Of a stretch of 64,000 bases of DNA, positions 1-21,975 are shown one piece after another. Made by a program: the position numbers and the translations under genes. The notes beneath the pieces are model-generated. The model had not been told where the DNA came from. It saw only the letters and a program-made list of their open reading frames with translations, and did no database searches. The number at the start of each line of letters is the position of its first letter. Position 1 is the stretch's first letter. Origin of the DNA: Prunella strophiata (lineage: Eukaryota > Chordata > Aves > Passeriformes > Prunellidae); the NCBI GenBank assembly GCA_036583965.1, contig JAZBQD010000014.1, forward strand, positions 52,643,626-52,707,625, in the 5' to 3' direction.

Positions 1-1667
1 TCAAAGTCTTGTGTCAGCCCCAGGAAATCCTGTGAAGGGCTTTGGCATTTCCTATGGGTGCTGTTAACCTTGCCCAACCTGCAAGTAATCTGCAGCAGGA
101 GCTGCTCTACTGCAGATGCCAGGACAGGCCTGGGCTCTGGCACAGCAGTCAGCAGTGTGACCACTGCAGCAGCAGGTCTGGATTGGTAAAATTGTAGGCA
201 CAGGGTCAAAGGAAGTGGGGGCTTTTTCCCCCTCTGCCTCTTTTCAGTACCTATGAGAGCACATCTGGTGTGGCTGGTCAGGTGTAAGAGAGGACTAACT
301 GTCAGAGGTTTTTTCAGTCACTGCTTTAAAAGCTTGGCACCTTAAGTGCAGATCTTGTGCTGCTTAGGTTGTATGGGTTTTAAGTTCAGAAATCTCTCTG
401 AAAGGCACACTGGTTCTGTCTGAAGAAGTTGGTTTTTGTTCTGTATCTTTGCTTTCTTTGTCTTGGTGTTTCTCATCAGCTTGCATTATGAGGACCCCTT
501 TGCAGAGGGACTGTTGCATTTGTGAGGTTAAGTGCCCATCCTGAGGGCTGCTGGGGAAGATGGTCATTGCTGTGGCTGATTTGCAATTATCCTGCAAAGC
601 TCCTTTCCTCTGTGCATTCCTGTGACATTATGCTGACTATTCCTGGTTGGTCTTCTCTGGCTCTGCTAGCTAGTTCCCAGTGAATCTGTTGCCCCTTGTC
701 CCATTCTTCAGAGTGCAATAAAATGAAAATTCTTCAGGTGAAGCTAATCTTACTCATCTTTTCTCAAGTCTTTTTGTTTAAAAGCTTTTATTGTTCTCGT
801 GTTTCTTAGCATCACTAGTAAGGTCTGTGGGGGTTTCAGATCAGTTCCCCACCCCTGAAGGGACTAGCACATCCCAGGCTACTCTTGGAAACCATGTCCT
901 CAGTTCAGAACAACTTCCTGCATTTTGTTCTTTGCAAGAGATGTGTGTATCTGAACTAGTTACTAGAAGTTCCCTTTATTGACTGTGATGAAAACAGTCT
1001 CTTCTAGGGTATCATTCAGCTGGTGAGAGAAACTGCATTTCTCAGTGGGGAGCACTTGGTGACAGCCATGGGTTTGAACATCTGTATTTTATCAGGTGTC
1101 ATCCCAAAAGAACTAGTCCTGGGTGTTCAGTTTGCTGGTTTGGCTTTTTTGAGCCCTTAAATAGGTCACTGAATGGGTGATGAAAATATTCAAGTAAAGA
1201 GAATGTCTTTGAACTTGACCTTTCCATTTTCCATTGAGGAAATACTGAAGCATGTAGCAAGCATTCTCAGATAAGTACCTTGACTGGCCTTCATCCCAGT
1301 CTTAATGATCTCTTAGAAGCCAGTGCTGCTGAAGCATATCAATCTAAACTATGATGGCACACCAGAGACACCTATTGCAGGAGAGCATTTCTGATATATA
1401 AAATAGCATGTTTCATTCTGATATACATACCAGTTGCAGTACTCAAACTGATTCAGTCATTTCTCATTATTAAGGGAGGGAAAGGACAAAATGCTAGTAT
1501 AATTATCTGAATATTAAAACCATAACTAAAGGGATCTTCTTTGCAATAAATAAGCATTTTCTAATTTCAGTTTACTTTAGCACCAGTGAAAAAATACTTT
1601 CTCTCCTACCCCATGGCAACTTTTAAACTCAGGACCTCAACTGAAAAAATACTTTCTCTTTTTACAG
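1..1667 (+). other. MAPK12: Intron of MAPK12 (no exon seen)
   Basis: This stretch precedes the first recognisable kinase exon. I looked for the p38 exon that normally comes just before it (the segment ending Q-M-L-K-G-L-K) and for the glycine-loop and VAIK exons, and saw none. The first roughly 145 residues of the kinase should therefore be encoded upstream of the window. The short open frames here show no similarity I recognise. Confidence 0.6.
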
Positions 1668-11315
<9,648 letters not shown>

Positions 11316-13860
11316 CTTTATGGGTCAGTATTTTCAGAACTCTGAGGAAGGCAGAAAAGTTGTAAATGTTGTGACATTTCAGGTGTATAAAACTTTTTAT
11401 AAATAAGCTCTATGTAATCTGTTTCATCTGCACTGTACCAATGTCCTTTACTCTGCATGTGGAAGTTGGTGCCTTTGGGCGTAGCATTTCAAAAAAATCC
11501 AGAAACTTATTTCTGCCTACAAACTTCTTCCTTCTGCACGAAAGGACTCAGACTGCAATAACCTGGTGCCATCCTCAAAAGAGCAGGACTAATTCTTCAA
11601 CTCAGAGATCAGAAAAGTACAAGTTACCACCCCAGGCAAGCTGAGAACACAGTGTGTCTGATGTGCTGTCCAAGGCCACTGAACCATCTTGAATGCAAGA
11701 AGTATTCATGTGACTTCCTCTGGAGTATTTCACTTTGTTGAGATGCCTGGGAAGGCTGATCATCTCCTGTTGCCTCAGGGACTGCAGTGGGTAGCAGAGA
11801 CACAGCCCAAGTGAGTGCCTGCATCCCCTGTCCTGTGTGAGTGGAAGAGAACCTCAGAAGTGTTGATGTCCTAGATTTTTTTCAAAGTAACCAGCATAGC
11901 AGGACAAGATTTCATAAACTCACTAGGTGAACAGTCACTGGATTTATAATCACTGTATAATATTTTTCCCTAAATACAGTGCATTTTCTTTGTATAGTAG
12001 ACTAGGGATCAAGGATTTACAGGGAGAAATTCTTCAGATTTTCTAAAATTTTGTAAGCTCTCCAACATCTTAGTATTGAAATTATCTCAGACAATCAGCA
12101 GTGCTGATTTTAAAAATAAAGCTGCATGTGGGTCACTTTATAGGAAATGAAATGAGGACCAAAAAGATAGACTTCCTCTTCATTGGGAATACCTGCAGCA
12201 AGCTAGTTTTTTTCACAGTGTACAAGGCTGTTACCAGGTGAAGAATAATAATTATTCCCTTTTTTTACCAATTTGAACTCATCTTACTTGGAAAAACATT
12301 TAGACCTTTTGTGGAGAGGTACCTTAGCAGAAGGATTCAGCTCCCTGATGGGATAGATTGGTTAGATGCTTCCTGAGTTCCTCTTACTGTCCTGTTACTG
12401 TATTTTCCTAGGTGCTTTGTTCATAAGAGTCTCTGAGAGGTGGGAAAGAGAATTGGCAAACCTTTGTGAAGAATTTCTGTGTGAAATTGCTTGTCTTTCT
12501 TAAAGGTAGTATCTTCACAGTTGACTGTTTGGATGTGGGTTATTCCCAATGTAGTACACTGTGGTGTGTTACTACTGAGTGAAATGAATGTGAAAGAAAA
12601 CATTTTATCCTAGCCAGTGGTAATTGGAAAAAAGAAGAAATTACTTGGGTTTTTTTTTTCTTTAATATCCAATATAAACCATAGGTTTAATAAAGGCACA
12701 GCTACTCTTTCAATGAATGTTTGAATTAAACACCTCTAAATATTAGCATTTGTTTAAAAATTGTTTGTGATGAGAGTTGATTAGCTGAGGTGGACACCTA
12801 GAGAGACTAAATAGTAACAGAAACCTTAAATTCATGTATTTGACAAGTCATTAAAAACTACAGATTCAGGAATGCATGAAAAAAAAAAGGCAGGGAATGT
12901 ATATTGAATCAAAATATTTTTCCAAACTATAGGTTTTTCACAGAGGAAGGCACACTTAAGAGTCATACCCTGTTTTGCACTATGGACTTTCTGCTTGGTC
13001 TACACTTCTGTGTTAAATAGAAACTTTATATTTTACAGAATAGGAGTTTTCTCTTAGCATCATGTTCTTTGGTTTTCTTAAAAATCGTAGGAGAAAAGTG
13101 CCTCTTGGAATTAGTGGTGTTGATAGACCAAGTCAATGGGAAATGAAAAATGTCAAACACTTACTTGAAAATGCTGCCTCTGTATTTTAAATGGATTTCA
13201 ACATCCTAAATTCTAGCAAATGCCTAAAGTCTGGAGATAATACAGATGGCTCAAATGTTAGTCAGACTAGGAGGGAGCATTTTTTAAATTGAAAAACTGC
13301 TTAGCATTTTCTTCCTAAAGGCTAATGCTTCAGTGGGCATTTCCACAAAGTCAAGCCCTAAAATCCTCCGCTGGCTGAACTTTTCCCTCTCTTAATTTTA
13401 ACTTAGCATTGGAGAAGCAGCCAGCACACATGAGAAAGACATAAAAAGGTAGTGTTAGCTTTTCTTGGTAGTGGAGAAATACAGAACTCTTAAAGTAACT
13501 GAAGACCTTGATGCATGTCAGCAAAAACTGAAGTACTGCTGTGCCATCAGCAAATGGCAAAAGCAGCATCAAGTTGCTCAAGAAGTTTCTGTGAAGAGAT
13601 TGAATTCTGCAGAAATGGCTCCAAGTGGCAATAGAGATGATTAAAAGAACTGTGAGGTGAAAGCAGAAATACTTTGCAGAGAAAGCAGCTGCTACTCCAA
13701 AGGGAGAGACAACAGTTCCTAAGCTTTTATTTGCTATTCCTATGGTGCTAAGCAACTCAGGTATAAGAACCTAATTTCTGTTTGCCTTAAAAGAGAAATG
13801 TAAATACATTCTGCATGTTCATGAAATGTGTTGTCACAAATAAAGGTTGTGAGTTTGTTT
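11316..13860 (+). other. MAPK12: Probable MAPK12 3' UTR with polyadenylation signals
   Basis: No coding potential is seen after the TAA at 11313-11315. AATAAA hexamers occur at 12115-12120, 12689-12694 and 13839-13844. The last is followed within a few bases by a GT-rich tract (gttgtgagtttgtttttt), the classic downstream element, so it is the best candidate for the distal mRNA end. The UTR length is inferred; transcript data would be needed to choose among the sites. Confidence 0.4.
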
Positions 13861-16800
13861 TTTACACAATAATGGTCTTATTTTCCTCATATGTATTCCC
13901 AGATGTATAATCAGTACTGAAAATATTTTCTGTAAAGGGATCTGTATGAAACTAGTATTGTAGGTACATTTCATGTAATATTAGCTGCTGATGCAGTTTC
14001 TTTTGGAAGCTAGTCAGACTGCAGATGCTAATCTTTCTCCCATTGTCTGAACCCTGAGTTGCCACAGAGCTGATCTGACTGTACTACTGACATCAAATTA
14101 TTTAACAGTTTCTTGGATTTTACCAGGCATCTCTGCTTTGTTCTAAAGGACAGGACTTTGGTTCTTAAATGCAGTTGCATTTCTCAGCCTGATTTTAAAA
14201 GCCAAAGTCAGACTCATGGTCCTCAAGCATATATATCTTTGAGTTGGACAGGGAAATTTTGAGTTAACTGAGTTCCAGTAGGATGGATGGGGCTCACATG
14301 TTCCTGGACTATTTTAGAGCAAGTATTTTAAGTATTAGTCTTTGTTGCTTTGAAGACTCACCAAATGCAGATTTTTGATAATGTATTATCGTGGGCCACA
14401 ATAGCAGATGTGGTTCACAACTTCCTTTCTTGATTATCTTCTTTTTTAAATAGGATATCACTGAGGTGCATGCTAATGTGTCCTGCAAAATGTGCTCAGA
14501 AGATGCACTTTGTTCTTGATTGGGAATTACTGGGCATATGAGCTGGGTGGGATTCTTTGAGTCTCCTACTTTCTGATCTGCTGTTCAAAAGTGAATACCA
14601 GATGCTTCTGGTCTGTTACAGCTAAGGTTCTCAAAGAATGAAGCATCTGTTAGATGCTATCATTCACTGGATCTTGGTATAAAATAGCCATGTATTTTGA
14701 TGGTCCCTGCAGGGACCACAGAAAAGAGTAGGGGCTCAAAACACCTGCTGTCTCTGCTGATTAATTCTCCATCTCCTGCATACACTGGTGGCAACTGGTT
14801 GTATAAGCCAAACAATACCAGAAGCAGTTTAATGCACAGCAGCACTTAAAATCTCCTCCTAAGTCTGCATAAGAATTCAGAACCCTGAGCTGGAGAAAGA
14901 TCAAGGGAGGAGGACTTCCATCATACAGACACTCTTTGAAACTTCATGGAGTACCACTTAATGAGCAGCTCTTGTGCACAGATCATTTGTAGCCTGTGGA
15001 GTAGAAATGTCTGAAAACTGCATTTTCATCTAGCAGCCATCTGCAGCTCTGAGGCATGGGACTGATGTATGCTTTTTAGCTACCAGGAACAGCATCCCAC
15101 AAGGAGGTGAGTGGGGACAAGGAAAGTGTTTTAATGATTCATCATTTTTGTCTGCTGCTGTTTTACTCTGTAATGGGAGCTCCTTTATGCTTAACCTTGT
15201 TACTTTTCTAACCAGGAGTTTTCTAGTTTGTGGTTTGCTTCACGAGTAAGCAATGAGGTGCATTTCCCAGCAAAGTTAGAGTGATCCAGGCATGCAGCTC
15301 TTACACCTTTCATTGAAGCATTTTGAATATGCTGTTATCTTTGAGAAGCAAAATATACTGCCAGTGAAACAAATGAAATGCAAGGAGTGGAATTGCTCAG
15401 GTCCTGTTTGAGAATGTTCTTGGTTTTACCACGCAGTGTCCTGGGAGCACATGCTCCTGGGGAGCAGGTAAAACCTCTTGCTGTGTTTGCATGGTGCCAG
15501 CAGCTGTGAGGCTCCTGTCTGAGTGATACTTGCAATACTAATTCTTAATCCACTTCAGTCTGATACTAAAGGAAAATTCACTATTACTATAGCATTGTTA
15601 TATCACAGCTGATGACAGTAAAATTGTACTGCTTGGAAAACCATGGCCATTTAGTCCACGGGGGCCTGAGCCACGACAGGCTTTTTTAGGCATTTTTCAA
15701 GTCCCATTTATACATGATTGTTCCTGCTGACAAGTAGTACCACTTTGGCATGTGCTCAGACATTTTGCTGTTCCTATGTAGCTCCTTACATTTTTGGGTT
15801 TGAGCCAAGTTTGACTTTTCTTTTTCATAAAAATGGTAGTGCTCTACTATAAGGAGAAAAAATGCAGCCAAGAAATGTAATCAGAAAAACATTCACTCAA
15901 AGTTTTCTCTAAAGCAATAGATCCAGCAAAGTGCTGCAGGCATGGTTCATTTGCTGCACTGACATGGCCACAGAGCCAACAGTGCCTGGAAAATTGTGCT
16001 CAGCCAAACTGATGGGTGCACATGGCTGTCATCTCTTGTCTGTTGCTCTCCAGCCGTGAAGGAATAACAATGCAGCCTTTGTGAGCTGGTTGTTTGGGAA
16101 AGCCTGATGGTGAGCTCTGCTGAAAGGGTTATGAGAGCATCTGCAGGAGGTCACGAAGCTTGGGCTGCTGAGACTGGGGGCAGCTCAGAGCCACTGCAGC
16201 CAAGGGTGGCCCTTTCCCCATAGTGACACTGGGGGAGGCTCCCAGGCACTGTGGGGGCAAACCCTGATGGGGGGAGCTGCTTCCAGCAGAGGCTCTTGCC
16301 TTGGCCCTGCCTGGGCTGCAGCTCCTCTCCACCCTGCAGCCGTGTCCCTGGCCATGGGTCCCACCAAACCACCTCCACTCCAGGCTGGTGTCCTGGTCTG
16401 GCCTGTCCCCATCCCCAGGGAGGTGCCCCTCACCCAGGGCTGGGGCTGTCCCCAGTTGCCCCCTGCCATCTGCCCTGACCTAAGATACAGTGGTTTACAT
16501 TAAATTAGGGTCAAGTTGAAAAGATTTGTTGGCAGTGTTCCATAATAAAGGGAATGAATATGTATTTCTGTGCTGTTGGCAAAGCTACTGTAAGTTGCTG
16601 TGAGTCTCCATTTGGACTAGGTATCATGACAACATCATTAATGAAGTTTTTCATACATGATGCATTAGTGCAAAAGGTAATTATTAGGAAAGAAAATTTC
16701 AGCAAGAGAGCACAGATATCCTTTAAAGAAAGAAAATACAATGCAGGAAGATTTTTTTTTTTTTATGGCATTACTAATACTGTAAATAAACAATCAGACT

Positions 16801-19800
16801 CATTAGAAAAGTAGAACCATAGCAGTGAGAATATTGTGAACATTGAGATCACAGCCTTCCTGCTGGCAGAGTGAGAGGGCTAGGTCACCAGGCACACATA
16901 TAAACTCTAGATCTCATGTCACCTTACAGACTTCGAGCATGACTCCCCATATGGCTTTCAAGCACTCTGGTAATGCTTCAGATTGCTGAATTGCATTCAG
17001 ATTGCTGAATTTTCCAGAACAGATGTGAAACTATGGCCATACAAAAATGAGTGAATGTTTGGAGACTCAATGAAACACATGTGATTCTCTTAATGAGCAG
17101 CTCACTATAACTATAAATACTTTTTCTACTCGGTATTGCCATTGCAAGTCTTTAAAACAGAACATTAACTATGTTTCCTTAGGTTTCTCAATGGATTTTA
17201 TGGCCTCTTATGCTTTATGGCTGGATTATATAGTGGTTTTGATCACCTGGATTTGATATGATTAATGCTATGAACTTGCTGTGTGTCTTCCAGCTTTTGA
17301 ATTGCTTTCCTTAACTAGTGTTTGGTATCATTAGAGTAATTTGAGACATAATTATTTATGTACAGGGAAAATTCCCTTTATGCTGTAACCTCAGATCTTA
17401 GAGTGAGGTAAGCATGACTTCCCATGAGAAAATGCTCAGGGAAGGCTGAAGAGCTGAGCCGAGCAAGCAGAGAGCATTGCTGTGTCCCACACACTGGCTT
17501 GCCTTAATGTATCAAATTCATACCAGTGGATGCCTGAGGGCTCTTTAGGGTTAATAAAGTCTTCTCTAATATGGTGTTGTGACATCATCAGCTTGTTCAT
17601 ACATCCTTTGTGATCAGCTAGAAGTTTTAAAGAAGACTAAATCTCTCTCTTCTTGCTAGACCTTAGTAAACATGGGCCTGACAGTAGGGCTGCTTGTGAA
17701 GGGCCTCTGCCACAAATGGTGCTTTTCTCTTAGAAACGAGAAAAATGAAAACTTGGAAGTAGGCTGAATTTAAAGTACTACTTCCTCACATTTTTCTGTG
17801 TTTGTTTTACATACTCAAGCAGCATTCCAACCAAGAAAATCGAATGCAGCTAAACCTCAAAGAAAGAAGCAGCCAAGTGAACGTCCTCACACATGTGGCC
17901 ATGGACCCAAGCTGCCTTCTCCCACTGCAGTGTTGGGACAGAATTGCTGTGCAAGGACTTCTGTAAGCACAGGGACAGAAGTAGTTTGTTCCCTTTAAAG
18001 ATGGCATATGCATCTGCAGCATCCCTTGCTGAAGCCAAGATACTAGGATGAGGTTGCTTTATGAGCCAACCCTATGGCAGGGAAAATACCTGCCATACTG
18101 AATGCTTTTTCAGCATCATGGACCAAAACCAAACATTTTATATAATGTTGTGAAAGATAATTCACGAAAAAGAGTGAAAGAGTGGTCTGTGTATGCTGGC
18201 CACCTTTGTCAGTTTTGCTCAGATAAAGGTCTGCCAAAAGACACTGACATCAATAGGATGTATTCTAACACTCAGCATAAGCAAAACAGGCAGAATGTTG
18301 CCTTCCAGGGTATAGTCATGGATTATGGAAACTGTCTTTGCCTTCCTTAGGTACAGAACCCGTCTGTCAGTAACTCCACTACCTCTGTTTCATTTTGCTA
18401 GAATATCAGGGACAAAAATGCTACTCAGCATGAAAAGAAACACATAGCATTTCCTGTGAATGTTTCTAAAAGTAGTTTTCTCTCTCAGCAAACAATTCAA
18501 AAGTCTCCTGCCCCATTACATTTAACATTAGTAATGCTGTAGTAGACATGTAGATGTAACAAGGCTTATGGGGAGTGGCAATAGCTTTTATCACTTTTAT
18601 CAGACAGATGTAAGAGCAAAGGAAGAAAGCTGAGGAAGCTGCCAGGCAAACATGCTTTTTATGGTGGGAAACTAGAGCTGCAATCACAAATCCTTTTTCT
18701 CTGGATGCTCCAGTCTAATTTCAAAATACCTTCCCCTCTAAACTATTTGCTCCTCTATGGTTTCCATAATGAAAGGAGCCTCCTGTGGAGACAGTTATCA
18801 ATCTTTGATCACTGCAACCAGCATGAAACCCTTAATGCTATTTAGAGAATGAAAATGGATCCTAAGACCAAAAAAACCCATCACCCTCTTTTGGTTAAAT
18901 TTACAGTCTAACTGTAAATTTAATTATTTCTCTGGTTGTACCTCTCTGAGTTTCATATACTAATTAGAAGTAAACCATAGTTTTAGAGATCGTTTAGGTA
19001 CTGTTTGATTTTGAATTATTTCTAAATGATAGCTCTGCATTTTTTCTTATTTACTCAGCTTTTTTTGTTGGGTAGCTATTTAGGATGGATTCACCCATTT
19101 CACTTCCCAGTAGCTCCACTGGAAGAAGATGGTTGCCCTGGAATGAAGGTAAAGGGCTGTGAAGACCAAGTGACATAACATTTCACAGGCAGGCCCCACA
19201 GTCTGCACCCAGATCAGCAAATGGGGCTGAAGTCTGAAGTCTCTAATCCTGGCCTGCTGGCTCAGGGGCTCTGCCCAGGTATTGAAATCCAAATAGAGTT
19301 TAATCATTAGGGTGGAGACTCCTTTATCAGTGAATTTCTCTTCAAGATAGGGTAATAGAAACCAAATGTCTTTGATGTCAGCAGAGGCAACTGTGCAACA
19401 TAAGCCATCAGAGAGAAAAAGAAGGAGTCTGCCATCTGCCCCAAGGCTCAGAGAAAGAGAAGATATTTTTTCTTCCCTATCTTTTTGTATAGCATATTGC
19501 ACCTATGCTTTCTCTCTAAAGACTGATTTGTGGTTTGTTTGGTTTTTGTTTTTCGGGTTCTTTCAAATTGAATTCTCCCCTTTGCAGAGAATTTAAAGCC
19601 TTTCATGAATACCAGTGGGGCTGTCCCACAAAACAGAGGGGAGGGGATGAAGTGGTTGATTCTGTAACTCTGAGGCTTGCTGTGGGAATGGTTGTGGCAA
19701 TATAAATTGTCTTTATAGGAGCAATTGCTGAGGTTTTACAGATTTTGCAGGCCCAGCATCAGTGTTACAGGAAAGCACTATGCATTCACCATTAAAGTGC

Positions 19801-21020
19801 ATATAAAAAGATTCAATAAGAATACAAGATGCAGAATCCACTTACTTTTACAAAACTATTCTAGATGTCCTCTCAGACAGACAAAAAGACTTAGACAGTA
19901 TTTACAGAGATACCATCCCTGCATGATAACAGAGAGAAAATCATAAAGGTTCAAATGAAAAAGTTGTGTCCGTGAAGCCATTATCACATTTGAAATCTAG
20001 ACCTGCCCGTGATGATCCACGTAATGCCTGGCACAGACCTGCCAGTTGTCTGCCACAGTGCTGCCCTCCTGCTGTCTCTTCAAATTCTTCACTCCTCACA
20101 CAGAGGTGTGATTTGGCTAAGCATTTGTAGTGAAAACAGGTTACACATAAGGCCAGTTGCTTCATTCATTGAACCTTGAAAAATGTTTTGAGTTCCTTGA
20201 TATATGAGGAATACTGGAAAAAAAAAGTAGATTAGTGGCAGCTGCAATAGCAAGTGTGTCTTTTGTCAGGATAGGAGAGGGACTGAAAGGCTTCAGAAGG
20301 CTCCCTTTTGAGGTCATCCTTGTCCAAAAGGTGTGGGTAAGGGAATATCTAAAACAGGGAGAGTGAAAAACAAATAGTCACACTGTCAGTGAGTAATCCT
20401 TAGCCTTTGAGCACATGGTTCATGGTGCAGAACAAAAAAGAACTATTCCCATAAAATATTTGCATAGCTGTCAGGTAAAAATTATATACCCTATGAATGG
20501 ACACACTGATTTGTGAAGCAGTTACTCTTATAATTTGTATTTGCCACAGTTAAAAATATATTTACTCAGAATCCCAAGAAGTTTTTGGATATTGTCTATA
20601 TACAGATTAGAGTTCAGGACACAACTATTTGTTTTGAATAGAGTTTAGTACACTCCTCTGTACTTGAATTAAAAAATATGCAAATGTTTTTTTAGATAGA
20701 AAGCCCAAAATAATAAATCTCTTTCCAAAACTACACTAACATAGAAACCTAAGGCTAGGATTTATCAAGAAAATGTATTTTCTTTTTGAAATTTAAAATT
20801 CCATTTTACAGTCCTAAAAACAATACGAATATTGGTTTGGACAGAAATTTGTAACAAAAGAAAAAAAAAAAAAGCTGTCAGGATTCTAATGGTCAGAAGC
20901 TCAAATTCATGTCCAGGGTGTTACCTTGGTTTCACCAAGAACATTTGCAACAGGAACATTTGCTCTGATTATTTATATTTAAATACATATTCAGTGTCTA
21001 GAATGAGATTACATTATACC
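13861..21020. other. Intergenic, no gene recognised
   Basis: AT-rich DNA between MAPK12 and the sFRP gene. All open frames here are short and resemble no family I know. It holds an 18-bp perfect palindrome near 14.7 kb and a GC-rich, CpG-poor patch at about 16,150-16,490. An AATAAA near 17.55 kb has no gene attached. I see no RNA gene. Confidence 0.5.
14701..14718. repeat. 18-bp perfect palindrome
   Basis: The sequence tggtccctgcagggacca equals its own reverse complement. It lies in intergenic DNA with no recognised gene beside it. No function can be assigned; it could be a symmetric protein-binding site or chance. Confidence 0.7.
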
Positions 21021-21024
21021 ATCA

Positions 21025-21283
21025 AGGTGTGCCAAAGTAGGTTTACACTGGATATGAGGAAATATGTCTTCATGGAAAGACTTATCAAGTGCTGCAAAAA
21101 GCTGCCCAGGGAAGTGGTTGGGTCATGTTCCCTGGGAGTATTCAAAAGACATGTAGATATGGCATTTAGGGATGTGGTGTAGTGGGACTTTGTAATGTTA
21201 GATTTATGGCTGGACTTGGTGGTCTTGAAGATCTTTTCCAACCTAAATGAATTTATGAATCTATAAATAATTTTATGAATCTA
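21025..21283 (+). mobile_element. CR1-type LINE 3' end (truncated, old)
   Basis: The stretch carries the typical order of a CR1 3' terminus: a GGTTTACACTGGATATGAGG-like segment, then AAGCTGCCCAGGGAAGTGG, then GGTCTTGAAGATCTTTTCC and CAACCTAAATGA. It ends in degenerate copies of the short terminal repeat (atgaatctataa, atgaatct). It is 5'-truncated, in + orientation, and diverged, with no open reading frame. CR1 is the dominant LINE of birds, so this is also the best clue to the organism. Ends are approximate. Confidence 0.8.
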
Positions 21284-21529
21284 CATTATTCAAGAAAAAA
21301 AATTATGCAAATGCCAAAGGGAATCTTGCTTAGAGAAAATTTGGCCATTATGTCTAATTCAGGTATTTGAAGCAGATCTGTGTATTTGTGAAACAATACA
21401 GAAATTATTTAAATTTTGCTTATTCAACATAGTATTTAGGCTGAAATTTGCCTTTTAAACAGGGGCTTCAGGTCTGCTGCTTCCCATGGTGTTGAAGTGA
21501 ATCAAGCCTGGCCTGCCATGTGTTGTGAA

Positions 21530-21975
21530 AACGTCAGATGCCAAGACCATTTCCTGCGGGTGGCTGGGATACACAGAAGTTAAATGCGAAATACTGCCCA
21601 GCGACTTAAAAGGGATGGGCTCCAGGCGTGCTGGAGTCAGCAGAGCACTCTCCCGGGGTTTTACTTGTTTAACTGATAGAGCTATCTCCAGTGGCAGCTA
21701 GAAGCCAGACACGGTTTTCAAGACTTAATGTGTTTTTGTCTTATCTTGATGATCACTAGTTGGCTACAGACCGCAGACAAAGAAAGAATCGGGGAGGGGG
21801 ATCAGACAAGGTGACGTTGTTTACTTTCTCAATGGACTACAAATAGTGGGTATGTAATGTTTACTTGTTGCCCAAACAGCTGTTGTCCTGTCTCCCTATG
21901 ATAGAGTTCGAGTCTACTTGTATTCCCTTATGTTCACAGAGGTTTAGAAACAATTCTGTGAGCTCTGTATTTAAC
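21530..21975. promoter_or_regulatory. CpG-retaining non-coding segment with forkhead-like motifs (candidate enhancer, or an LTR)
   Basis: About a dozen CpG dinucleotides fall within about 450 bp, in a region otherwise nearly free of them, and there is no open reading frame of note. Two exact TGTTTAC forkhead-core sequences sit 40 bp apart (21818-21824 and 21858-21864). A CRE-like GTGACGTT adjoins the first, and a TTATCTTGATGATCA stretch lies upstream. This fits a conserved regulatory element between MAPK12 and the sFRP gene. A young LTR would also retain CpGs and cannot be excluded. Confidence 0.3.

Noticed and set aside
13351..13755. 134-codon open frame on the minus strand
   Set aside because: No recognisable domain, no promoter or splice context, and it falls in the probable MAPK12 3' UTR. 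It is best explained by chance.
17400..17640. AATAAA-bearing segment that might be an LTR or a gene end
   Set aside because: No associated open frame, terminal repeats or primer-binding site. A single hexamer is not evidence.
19080..19502. 140-codon open frame on the minus strand
   Set aside because: No family similarity that I can see, and the composition is like the surrounding intergenic DNA.
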